NCBI RefSeq assembly: GCF_004212215.1
Contig: NZ_QVFV01000006.1
Span: 120,805 to 184,804 of the forward strand
DNA: 64,000 nucleotides
Direction of reading: 5' to 3'
Origin: Leptolyngbya iicbica LK
GTDB taxonomy: Bacteria > Cyanobacteriota > Cyanobacteriia > Phormidesmidales > Phormidesmidaceae
Shown here piece by piece: positions 46,738 through 53,778 of this stretch. The first letter of the stretch is position 1. The number at the start of each line of letters is the position of its first letter. Under the pieces are notes generated by a model. That model was not told where the DNA came from. It saw only the letters and a program-made list of their open reading frames with translations, and did no database searches. The translations under genes and the position numbers were made by a program.

Positions 46738-49095
46738 TTACTCCGCCCGCTGCAACTTCGTCAGCTTCGGGTCGATGATCTTGCGCCCCTGATTAGGAAA
46801 CTTCACCGCGAGGCAGATCTTATTGCCTGCGCCGAAGATATGGGTCACCTCCCCCGCACCGTAGGAGGGATGCACGACGACATCCCCGGCATTCCAGTCA
46901 AATTCGTGAGCGCCGCTGCCGGGTTTAGCGGCTTCCTCCCGTTCCGATCGCGCATCGCGGATGGGAGTGGTCATGCGTTGGGGCATTCCCAGACCAGAGT
47001 TGGTGGTGACATAGTCCACCGGCAGCTCACCGAGAAAGAGGGACGGGCTAGCGGGTTCGCGGTGACCGTAGAGGCGACGTTCCCGCGCGTAGGAGATAAA
47101 CAGCCGCTCTTTGGCGCGGGTGATGCCGACGTAGCAGAGGCGGCGTTCTTCTTCCGTCGCGGCAGGATCTTCGAGCGATCGGAAGTTGGGGAACAAGCCC
47201 TGCTCCAGCCCGACGAGGAACACCACGGGAAATTCCAACCCCTTAGACGAGTGGAGGGTCATGAGGGAGACGCGGTTGTTGCCTTCTTCCATGTTGTCCA
47301 GGTCAGAGGCGAGAGACGCATTGGCGAGAAAGGCGAGGAGGGAGGGGTCGTCGTTTTCTTCTTCAAATTGCAGAACGGCGTTGTAGAGTTCCTGCACGTT
47401 GCCGATGCGATCGTCCGCTTCTTCGGTACCTTCGGCTTTCAGCGCCTCAATATAGCCGGAGTCTTCCAGCAGTTCTTGAATGATTTCGGAGCCTTTGGCG
47501 TTATCGAGTCTTTCCCGATATTTCTTGATGATGCCAGCAAACTCCAGCACGCCCTTGGACGATCGCCCCGCCAGGGTTTTCACCGACCCCTCATCACTCA
47601 AAATTTCCCACAGCGGACAGCCCAGGGTTTGGGTGGCTTGGTCAAGTTTGTCGAGGGTGCCTTTGCCGACTCCGCGCCGTGGCACGTTGATCACCCGTTT
47701 CAGGCTGACGGTGTCGTCGGGGTTGGCAATGGCACGGAGGTACGCCAGCACGTCTTTGATTTCGCGGCGATCGTAGAAGCGCAAGCCGCCCACCACCTGA
47801 TAGGGTACGCTGTAGCGGGTCAGAATTTCCTCAAAGGAGCGAGACTGGGCGTTGGTGCGGTAAAGGATGGCGAAATCGCCCCACTTCAGCTCCGGATTCT
47901 GATACTCCAGGCTGCGAATCTGGCCCACCACGAAGTCCGCTTCATGGATTTCGTCGTCCGCTTTGTAGCAAAAGATGGTTTCCCCTTCGCCCCGCGTCGC
48001 CCGCAGCACCTTTTCGATGCGCTCGGTGTTGTTCTCAATGATGTAGTTGGCGACGTGCAAAATATTGGAGGTGGAGCGATAGTTTTCTTCCAGCTTCACC
48101 ATCGTGCGGGTGTCGTCGTCCGGCAGCCCATCGCCAAAGTCATCCTGAAAGTTCATCAAGATGGTGAAGTCGGCAGCCCGGAAGGAGTAGATGCTCTGGT
48201 CAGCATCCCCCACCACAAAGGTGGAACGATTGCGCCAGTCGTTGAATTTCGCCATGTCTTCGCCGTTGGTGGTGAGCAGGCGAATCAAGTCGTACTGGGT
48301 GCGGTTGGTGTCTTGATATTCATCCACCAAAATGTGACGAAAGCGGTTATGCCAGTAGCCCAGCACCGACTCGTTTTGCTGAAACAGCTTGACCGGAATC
48401 ATGATCAGGTCATCAAAGTCGAGGCTGTTGTTGGCGGCGAGGGCTTTTTCATAGTGGCGGTACACGTCCGCGATCATGCGCCCCCGGTAGTTGGGCTGCT
48501 CTTTTTCGAGATCGGCGGGGGTGAAGTTCTGGTTTTTGGCGTTGCTGATGGCGTAGCGCACCGAGCGCGGGTTGAACTTTTTGTCGTCCAGGTTTAAGTC
48601 TTTGGTGACAATGGTTTTCACCAGGGTCTGGGCATCGGATTCGTCAAAAATCGAGAAGGTCTTTTTCCAGGTGTAGCCGTCGGGGTGCTGGTATTTTTCA
48701 ATGTCGAACCGCAAGATGCGAGAGCACAGGGCGTGAAAGGTGCCGATCCACAGATATTTGGTGACGTTTTTGTAGACGTGCGATCGCAGCTTAGTCTGCT
48801 CGTACTCCGGTAGCGCCGACAGCGATTTGCCATGCTTCGCCTGGGCTTCCTGCTCAGCAAACAGCACCTCAATCCGCTCTTTCATCTCTTTGGCGGCCTT
48901 ATTGGTAAAGGTCACCGCCAGGATATTTTCCGGGTCAACTCGGTGGTTGAGCACTAGGTTGGCAATGCGGAAGGTGAGGGCGCGGGTCTTGCCCGATCCG
49001 GCTCCCGCCACCACGAGCAGGGGGCCGCAGAAGTGCTCGACCGCAGCACGCTGAGAGGGATTGAGCTTAGCAAGGAAGTCGGTGGAAGCCGTCAT
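46738..49095 (-). CDS. pcrA: ATP-dependent DNA helicase PcrA/UvrD
   Basis: A 785-residue superfamily 1A 3'-5' helicase for repair and replication-restart functions. It starts at the ATG at 49095 (MTASTDFLAKLNPSQRAAV). An upstream extension to 49149 is not needed. Motif I is VVAGAGSGKTRALTFR, motif Ia is AVTFTNKAAKEMKERI, motif II is ILVDEYQDTN, motif III is VGDADQSIYSFRAAD, motif V is MTLHSSKGLEFPVVFLVG, and motif VI is LCYVGITRAKERLFIS. The C-terminal region ends with a Tudor-like segment (GDVVVHPSYGAGEVTHIFGAG) characteristic of PcrA. A 585-codon antisense frame within it is a shadow. Confidence 0.96.
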   Translation of the reverse strand: MTASTDFLAKLNPSQRAAVEHFCGPLLVVAGAGSGKTRALTFRIANLVLNHRVDPENILAVTFTNKAAKEMKERIEVLFAEQEAQAKHGKSLSALPEYEQTKLRSHVYKNVTKYLWIGTFHALCSRILRFDIEKYQHPDGYTWKKTFSIFDESDAQTLVKTIVTKDLNLDDKKFNPRSVRYAISNAKNQNFTPADLEKEQPNYRGRMIADVYRHYEKALAANNSLDFDDLIMIPVKLFQQNESVLGYWHNRFRHILVDEYQDTNRTQYDLIRLLTTNGEDMAKFNDWRNRSTFVVGDADQSIYSFRAADFTILMNFQDDFGDGLPDDDTRTMVKLEENYRSTSNILHVANYIIENNTERIEKVLRATRGEGETIFCYKADDEIHEADFVVGQIRSLEYQNPELKWGDFAILYRTNAQSRSFEEILTRYSVPYQVVGGLRFYDRREIKDVLAYLRAIANPDDTVSLKRVINVPRRGVGKGTLDKLDQATQTLGCPLWEILSDEGSVKTLAGRSSKGVLEFAGIIKKYRERLDNAKGSEIIQELLEDSGYIEALKAEGTEEADDRIGNVQELYNAVLQFEEENDDPSLLAFLANASLASDLDNMEEGNNRVSLMTLHSSKGLEFPVVFLVGLEQGLFPNFRSLEDPAATEEERRLCYVGITRAKERLFISYARERRLYGHREPASPSLFLGELPVDYVTTNSGLGMPQRMTTPIRDARSEREEAAKPGSGAHEFDWNAGDVVVHPSYGAGEVTHIFGAGNKICLAVKFPNQGRKIIDPKLTKLQRAE

Positions 49096-49233
49096 GGGCA
49101 AGGGGCAAAGTGGGGGGCAAACATCCCTTAGTATGACATCCCTAACCAATTTGAAGGATTAGCTGGCAAGCATCCTAGATGCGTCTCTGCTTTAGCTTGC
49201 TAGAAGGCATTGAGAGCTGTGGAGATGAATTCC

Positions 49234-49593
49234 TTATTCCGCGTAGTGACTCGGTTCCAGCAACAAATAAAGACCGTCGAGAATTTGGCGTACTCGTTGT
49301 GGTGACAGGGTGCCGATCTTTTCATCGAGTTGACTGCGATCGACGGTAAACACTTGAGAGATGTTCACGACGCTTGGCTTAGAGAGATTAGCTTCCCCCT
49401 GATCAAGCAACACATTGCCGGGGGCTTGAGCGCGTTTGAGGTTTGAGGTAGGCGCACACACGACCACGGTGCGAATGCGGCTGTTGTTGAAATCGTTGTT
49501 TTGAATAACAACGTGGGGATGTCGATAGCCGGGGGCTGAGCCAATAGGATCGCCTAAGTCAACCCAGTAAATATCGCCTTACTGGACTACCAT
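49234..49593 (-). pseudogene. MazF/PemK-like toxin, stop at codon 5
   Basis: From the ATG at 49593 the frame reads M-V-V-Q-stop and then continues open for 115 codons as a clear MazF/PemK-type endoribonuclease: GDIYWVDLGDPIGSAPGYRH, PHVVIQNNDFNNSRIRTVVV, and CAPTSNLKRA. The TAA occupies 49579-49581, probably a CAA-to-TAA change, since relatives read VVQQGDIYW. The start overlaps the antitoxin stop by 7 bp, as in intact mazEF operons. Only a shortened product from an internal GTG (49467) could be made, and it would lack the N-terminal RNA-binding strands. The toxin is probably inactive unless the stop is read through or is a sequencing error. Confidence 0.85.
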
Positions 49594-49844
49594 TCCCCTT
49601 CCACTAAATGGCGGTGACTCGTCCGCATTGCCTGGATTAAGCGGGTCTCATCTTCATCCAGCTCATCTGCATAGGCCGCGTTGATTTCGGCGACCAGATC
49701 AGGTCGTTTTCGGTATCGCCGGATAAAGTCTTGCAATGCCAAGGTAACCAACCGACTCCAAGAAATCTGAAGTTCCTGGGCGAGAGTCTGGGAATCGTTG
49801 ATGAGCGATTCTTGAATGGGAAGGCCAGTCGGTTGATCTGCCAT
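49587..49844 (-). CDS. MazE-like antitoxin
   Basis: An 85-residue protein starting MADQPTGLPIQESLINDSQ (ATG at 49844). It has a predicted ribbon-helix-helix-like segment QELQISWSRLVTLALQDFIR and an acidic C-terminal tail (YADELDEDETRLIQAMRTSH) of the kind that wraps a MazF toxin. It would neutralise the toxin and repress the operon. The gene is intact although its toxin partner carries an early stop. The open frame upstream to 49931 lies in the probable promoter region. Confidence 0.78.
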   Translation of the reverse strand: MADQPTGLPIQESLINDSQTLAQELQISWSRLVTLALQDFIRRYRKRPDLVAEINAAYADELDEDETRLIQAMRTSHRHLVEGEW

Positions 49845-49980
49845 AGGGTTGTAAAAAATGACTGAGGCGATTACTTGAAGCTTAGCAAAGGAAAGGGAAT
49901 TGGAGGTTTGCGGGCAAATATTCCTCAGCATAATATCTACTAGAATTGGCTAGACTTCAAAAGTACCGAATCCTTTATTA

Positions 49981-50256
49981 ATGACTCAAGGTCAACCCAT
50001 CACGACCAGCATCACTCTGAACTTGCCTGAAACCGTTTTTTCGGCGCTGCGTAAGACGCCGGATGAATTTGCACAGAAAATGCGGATAGCGGCGGCAGTC
50101 AAATGGTACGAACTGGAGAAGATTTCTCAGGACAAGGCCGCAGAAATTGCTGGACTAACTCGCGCTGAGTTCATTCAAGCCCTATCGCGCTATCACGTCT
50201 CCCCCTTTCAATACACTGAGGCAGATCTTGTGAGAGAAATGGAAAATGCCGACTAA
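49981..50256 (+). CDS. UPF0175 family protein (antitoxin-like)
   Basis: A 91-residue protein with the UPF0175 pattern: a short beta strand (SITLNLPETVFSALRKTPDE), then KMRIAAAVKWYELEKISQDKAAEIAGLTRAEFI, a helix-turn-helix-like segment, and SRYHVSPFQYTEADLV. The family is often found before PIN-domain (DUF3368) toxin genes and is regarded as a DNA-binding antitoxin. Here no PIN gene follows; the next gene, 52 bp on, is the Pepco-like gene. It may be an orphan antitoxin, or a regulator of the downstream pair. It contains no HIP1 site. Confidence 0.82.
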   Translation: MTQGQPITTSITLNLPETVFSALRKTPDEFAQKMRIAAAVKWYELEKISQDKAAEIAGLTRAEFIQALSRYHVSPFQYTEADLVREMENAD

Positions 50257-50308
50257 AACCAAGTTACTTGATTTCTCAGATATTTTGTAGAAGAGAGGAA
50301 TAATTCTT

Positions 50309-50638
50309 ATGGCCAATACAATTATTGTCGTAACAGAGGACATCCCTGATGGTGAAAAAGGACTATGGGGAGATGCACAAAATGTTGTTCGTCGCCTTCG
50401 TGAAGTTAAACTGCCAACTGATTTGCTAGAGCAGAACATGCTGACGTTTTTGCAGATGGTAGGCGGAATGTTTACCAAAGTAGATACAGCGATTGGTGCT
50501 GAGGCTGATCTAAAGTTAGATGAAGTGGAATTATCTGTTGAAATTAGTACAGAAGGAGAGGTTAAGCTTGTGGCAGGTGGAAAAGCTGCTGGAAAGGGCG
50601 CAATCACGCTTAAGTTCAAACGAAATGACCCAACCTAA
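50309..50638 (+). CDS. Pepco-like protein (trypsin/caspase-co-occurring)
   Basis: A 109-residue acidic protein: MANTIIVVTEDIPDGEKG, a helix LLEQNMLTFLQMVGGMFTKV, and the C-terminal strands ADLKLDEVELSVEISTEGEV and KGAITLKFKRNDPT. This matches my recollection of the small Pepco family (peptidase-co-occurring), which accompanies trypsin-like or caspase-like proteases in predicted bacterial conflict systems. It has an AGAGAGGAA ribosome-binding site, and its stop codon overlaps the caspase ATG (TAATG), so translation is coupled. It probably regulates or is the partner of the protease; this is inference from context. Codon use is AT-rich compared with flanking genes. Confidence 0.65.
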   Translation: MANTIIVVTEDIPDGEKGLWGDAQNVVRRLREVKLPTDLLEQNMLTFLQMVGGMFTKVDTAIGAEADLKLDEVELSVEISTEGEVKLVAGGKAAGKGAITLKFKRNDPT

Positions 50639-52305
50639 TGCCTCGTAATATCGCTCTTGTTATTGGCATCAATGAATACGAGGAGCTCTCGTCTCTAAAC
50701 TATGCTGAACGGGATGCCGAACTCGTTGCCGAATTTTTACATGATATGGCAGGCTTTAATGCTGATAACGGCGGCGAAGTTTGCTTATGCACTCACACCT
50801 CACCTAAATATGATGGATTCGCAACCCAACCGACGAGGAAATCACTGAGAAAAATCCTGCGCAAACGTTTTGAGCGAGAAAGATTTTTAGGCATAGAAGA
50901 TAGTTTTTGGTTCTTTTTCAGCGGCCATGGCATTCGCCATTGTAATAAAGACTATTTAATGCCAATTGATGGTGATCCTGAAGAACTAGCGGAGTCTGCC
51001 ATTGAACTGAATTATGTTATTGAACGGTTGACTCGCAGTGGCGCAGGCCAAATTGTTGTGATTTTAGATGCCTGTCGAGTTGAAGGAAGAAAGATCAGTC
51101 AACTTGATTTTGGGCAGGATGTCCCTGAAGGAGTAACGACTATCTTTTCGTGCGCAGCGAGTGAAGCATCTTATGAAGTTGGGGAACCAATTTATCAAAG
51201 CACTTTTACTTATACGCTCTTACAAAGTTTTAGGAAACAGCAAAAAAATGGTCTAACTCTCTTACAATTAGAGCAGTATTTGCAGACTTACGTGCCGCAG
51301 CTTAATCAGCAACACAACAAACCAACTCAGAAACCTAGTATCAAGTGTGATTTTGTTTCAAATGGCGGCAAGATTTTACTACCTCACTTACGTTTTCCAC
51401 TCACCGTTTCTTACCCCAAAGAGAGTTTCGTAGATAGACATGACGTTAGCATCTCACCTTCTATAGCGAGAGATGTTCCCGTACCGTCGAACGACTATAT
51501 AGGTGACATTAATAAGCTTTTGGAGAACGAAAAACGAATATTAGAAGAAATTTATGTTTTTTGGAAAAGGCATGAAAAGGTAGAGATTTGCAATGGTTCG
51601 CTTGCAGAAGCCTTGAGACTAAATATTAAAGAGGTCACAGATTATCTTGAGGACTTTGTTGCTCAAGGCTTAATGAAGCTAGAGGACAGTACTTTAGATG
51701 AATATTGTGTGAGGTTAATCCCACATGGTATGAGACTGCTAAATGAACTGTGCCAGGATGACCTTAGTTCTGCAAAAGGGATTGACTACAGGCAACTTCG
51801 AGACTTACTACAAACTGCCCAGTGGCAAAAAGCGGATAGGGAAACTGCACATCGAATGCTAGAAGTAGTAAGGCGTCGTGAGGACGACTGGATCAGGGTA
51901 GATGAAGATGAGATGAGCAACTTCCCATGCACTGATTTAATGACGATCGACCGGTTGTGGATGAAATATAGTAGTGGTCAATTTGGCTTGAGCGTTCAGG
52001 CTGATATTTGGCAGCAGTTAGGAAGCCCCTTAGATTTTAGTAAAGGCTGGGATCGTTTTTGTGTCCGCGTAGGATGGCAAGATGCTGAGGCTATTCAGTA
52101 TTTAAGTTATGAAGATCTACATAATAATTTGACATTCCCCGCCATAGGGAGCTTGCCTTACAGTTGGTGGGTGACTGGTTGGAATAAATTTCCCGTAAAA
52201 CAACCCATTTCACGTTCTAAAGATGGGAAAAGTTCTGTAAGAGTTGTCTGTCGAGGAATAGGATTTATCCTTTTATCACGCATCGGGACATGCAAACCGT
52301 TATGA
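50638..52305 (+). CDS. Caspase-family protease with winged-helix and GUN4 domains
   Basis: A 555-residue protein. Residues about 1-245 are a caspase/metacaspase-like (peptidase C14) domain with catalytic His97 in FFFSGHGIRH and Cys146 in VVILDACRVEG, both present. A linker follows, then a winged-helix-like segment (about 290-380: LAEALRLNIKEVTDYLEDFV, LRLIPHG). A GUN4 domain (about 382-535) has GIDYRQLRDLLQTAQWQKAD, ETAHRMLEVVRRREDDWIRV, LMTIDRLWMKYSSGQFGLSV and RFCVRVGWQDAE. GUN4 binds porphyrins and activates magnesium chelatase. The fusion suggests a protease gated by tetrapyrrole status or a repurposed GUN4 fold. It is coupled to the Pepco-like gene, AT-rich and HIP1-free. Confidence 0.85.
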   Translation: MPRNIALVIGINEYEELSSLNYAERDAELVAEFLHDMAGFNADNGGEVCLCTHTSPKYDGFATQPTRKSLRKILRKRFERERFLGIEDSFWFFFSGHGIRHCNKDYLMPIDGDPEELAESAIELNYVIERLTRSGAGQIVVILDACRVEGRKISQLDFGQDVPEGVTTIFSCAASEASYEVGEPIYQSTFTYTLLQSFRKQQKNGLTLLQLEQYLQTYVPQLNQQHNKPTQKPSIKCDFVSNGGKILLPHLRFPLTVSYPKESFVDRHDVSISPSIARDVPVPSNDYIGDINKLLENEKRILEEIYVFWKRHEKVEICNGSLAEALRLNIKEVTDYLEDFVAQGLMKLEDSTLDEYCVRLIPHGMRLLNELCQDDLSSAKGIDYRQLRDLLQTAQWQKADRETAHRMLEVVRRREDDWIRVDEDEMSNFPCTDLMTIDRLWMKYSSGQFGLSVQADIWQQLGSPLDFSKGWDRFCVRVGWQDAEAIQYLSYEDLHNNLTFPAIGSLPYSWWVTGWNKFPVKQPISRSKDGKSSVRVVCRGIGFILLSRIGTCKPL

Positions 52306-52525
52306 ATAGATAATTTAGATCAAACCAATTATGTAGTTTGACGTGATTGAACTTTAGAATGGCACCTGAAAAATCATCGGCCCAATTCTTGACTGCTGCT
52401 TCCACTATCTGGAGGTCTCTTATGACAGTGTCAAACATTGTCTTGCCGAAGTAATTCATTCAAGGATAAATCAGCAGTATAGTGCAGAATTTTATCGCAG
52501 CTTACCAAGATGTCATTGCCATAAA
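52305..52525 (-). pseudogene. Decayed HEPN (DUF86/HepT-like) toxin
   Basis: Just after the MNT relic, two minus-strand frames together spell a HEPN/DUF86 N-terminal half. One reads NDILVSCDKILHYTADLSLN and ends in a stop at about 52434. The next reads FDTVIRDLQIVEAAVKNWAD. The join is off by one base. Beyond it only vestiges remain (HNWFDLNYLF, compare the family's R-x4-6-H-NYFG region), and the catalytic RNase motif is not intact. No full frame survives. Confidence 0.65.
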
Positions 52526-52538
52526 GCTGAACACTACA

Positions 52539-52831
52539 CTACGCGACACGAATCGCCTCTTGCTCTACTGTTGCTTGAATTTCGTCGCGAAGCATTTTCT
52601 TCGTCGCCACATCAACGGATACGCCGAGTAAATCTTCAAGGTAGAACTTGAGATCCATGTGGCGATCAAAAAGGTGGCTTGTCCTTTGAATTCTACAAGT
52701 ACGTCCAAATCACTGCTGTCCTGGGCTTCATCCCGCACCACAGAACCAAACATTGCTAAAGACTCGACTCCGAAGTCTGCTAAGGTGGCGTGGTGTTTTT
52801 GAAGCAGGTTGATAATGGCGTGAAGTTCCAT
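52539..52831 (-). pseudogene. MNT nucleotidyltransferase (MntA-like), frameshifted
   Basis: The ATG at 52831 starts MELHAIINLLQKHHATLADF, and the catalytic GS-x10-DxD motif is present (GSVVRDEAQDSSDLDVLVEF). At an A5 run (52668-52672 on the plus strand) the frame shifts. The continuation FDRHMDLKFYLEDLLGVSVD...QEAIRVA is perfect in the next frame and ends at 52539. A one-base loss or two-base gain in the homopolymer explains it. Intact relatives AMPylate and silence HepT toxins. Downstream lies the decayed HEPN gene. A sequencing error or programmed shift cannot be excluded for this gene alone, but the partner is also broken. Confidence 0.82.
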
Positions 52832-52899
52832 AGCAACCAGTATATTGCCTTCGTTGGGCGTGCGATCGCAACGCCGCAACCACGCGAGTTCGGGAACTT

Positions 52900-52937
52900 T
52901 GGAAAGCAGGAGATTTTGAGGGGAGGGGAGCGATCGC
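52900..52937 (+). repeat. 38-bp direct repeat, left copy
   Basis: The sequence TGGAAAGCAGGAGATTTTGA followed by GGGGAGGGGAGCGATCGC is exactly repeated at 53638-53675. The two copies flank the small-protein/nucleotidyltransferase cassette (53001-53616). The right end of the repeat is a HIP1 octamer. Confidence 0.93.
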
Positions 52938-53000
52938 ACTCAACCCATCACAAACAACGTGCTGTCATGCAAAGGCTACAATGTCAGTAGTTAAAAGGTG

Positions 53001-53222
53001 ATGGCGATCAAGACAGTGAGTGGTATGGCCGCTTCTCGCGCTAGAAAGTTAGTGATAACCAAGACGAGTTTAAGAGCGCCCAAGCAAGACGTACAATACT
53101 GGCGATCGCAGCCTTACGCTACCCGCCTAGCCGCTCTCGAAGAAATTCGTCACGACTATCATCTCTGGAAGTACGGTGCTGAACCCAGATTTCAAAGAGT
53201 TTATTCAATTACTAAACGCTAA
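53001..53222 (+). CDS. Small conserved protein paired with nucleotidyltransferase
   Basis: A 73-residue basic protein (MAIKTVSGMAASRARKLVIT), starting at the ATG at 53001 or the adjacent GTG at 52998. It has SLRAPKQDVQYWRSQPYATR and LAALEEIRHDYHLWKYGAEP, and its 3' end overlaps the nucleotidyltransferase gene by 47 bp in another frame. I know similar small proteins preceding AbiEii-like nucleotidyltransferases in other cyanobacteria, sometimes mislabelled as toxin-secretion proteins. It is probably the antitoxin-like or partner half of a two-gene module. The function is not established. Confidence 0.65.
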   Translation: MAIKTVSGMAASRARKLVITKTSLRAPKQDVQYWRSQPYATRLAALEEIRHDYHLWKYGAEPRFQRVYSITKR

Positions 53223-53616
53223 TCAGGTTCGTTATCTGGTGATTGGCGGCTATGCGGTCGCGTTGCATGGTTATCCCCGTTACACCAAGGATATTGATAT
53301 CTGGATTGAGATGACTCCAGAAAATGCCGAGAACATGATGAAAGTTTTAGCTGAGTTTGGCTTTGCCTCTGTCGATTTACAGGCTGATGATTTTTTAGTC
53401 CCTGATCAAGTGATTCAGTTAGGTTATCCGCCTAGTCGTATTGACTTAATCACAACACCCGATGGAATTGACTTTGGGAATTGCTACGCATCTCGTTTGC
53501 AAGTTGAAATGGGCGGAGTAACCGTCAATTTTATTGATCTAGGCAATCTTAAAGTGAACAAACGAGCTTCTGGGCGTCTTCAAGATCTTGCAGATTTAGA
53601 AAACCTGGAAAATTGA
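53176..53616 (+). CDS. AbiEii/MenA-like nucleotidyltransferase
   Basis: A 146-residue nucleotidyltransferase-fold protein starting at a GTG (53176; MLNPDFKEFIQLLNANQVRY). The motif GGYAVALHGYPRYTKDIDIW gives the GG and DxD-type acidic residues of the fold. DLITTPDGIDFG and VNFIDLGNLKVNKRASGR complete the small domain. Such proteins are toxins or toxin partners in AbiE-like type IV or VII toxin-antitoxin systems. The gene overlaps the preceding small gene, implying coupled translation. The pair lies within 38-bp direct repeats, as if it inserted as a cassette. Confidence 0.8.
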   Translation: MLNPDFKEFIQLLNANQVRYLVIGGYAVALHGYPRYTKDIDIWIEMTPENAENMMKVLAEFGFASVDLQADDFLVPDQVIQLGYPPSRIDLITTPDGIDFGNCYASRLQVEMGGVTVNFIDLGNLKVNKRASGRLQDLADLENLEN

Positions 53617-53637
53617 ATCAGCAATGTTTCGCAATTC

Positions 53638-53675
53638 TGGAAAGCAGGAGATTTTGAGGGGAGGGGAGCGATCGC
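53638..53675 (+). repeat. 38-bp direct repeat, right copy
   Basis: This is the exact second copy of 52900-52937, beginning 22 bp after the nucleotidyltransferase stop. The distance between copies is 738 bp start to start. Sequences immediately outside the repeats differ, which sets the repeat limits. Confidence 0.93.
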
Positions 53676-53778
53676 TAGAGAGGGACGCGCAGATATTTCC
53701 ATCGAATGGCTGGTTAACATTGCTTAATCAACCTCGTTAAGCTTCAGTAGTTGCACAATACTCATAAATTTTCTAGGT

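Noticed and set aside
46840-48597. 585-codon open frame on the plus strand antisense to pcrA
   Set aside because: It is a shadow of the pcrA coding frame: the pcrA helicase motifs are intact on the other strand, and the antisense translation has no recognisable domain.
52265-52459. 64-codon minus-strand frame as an independent gene
   Set aside because: Its first part is the second half of a frameshifted HEPN domain, so it is better explained as part of the pseudogene.
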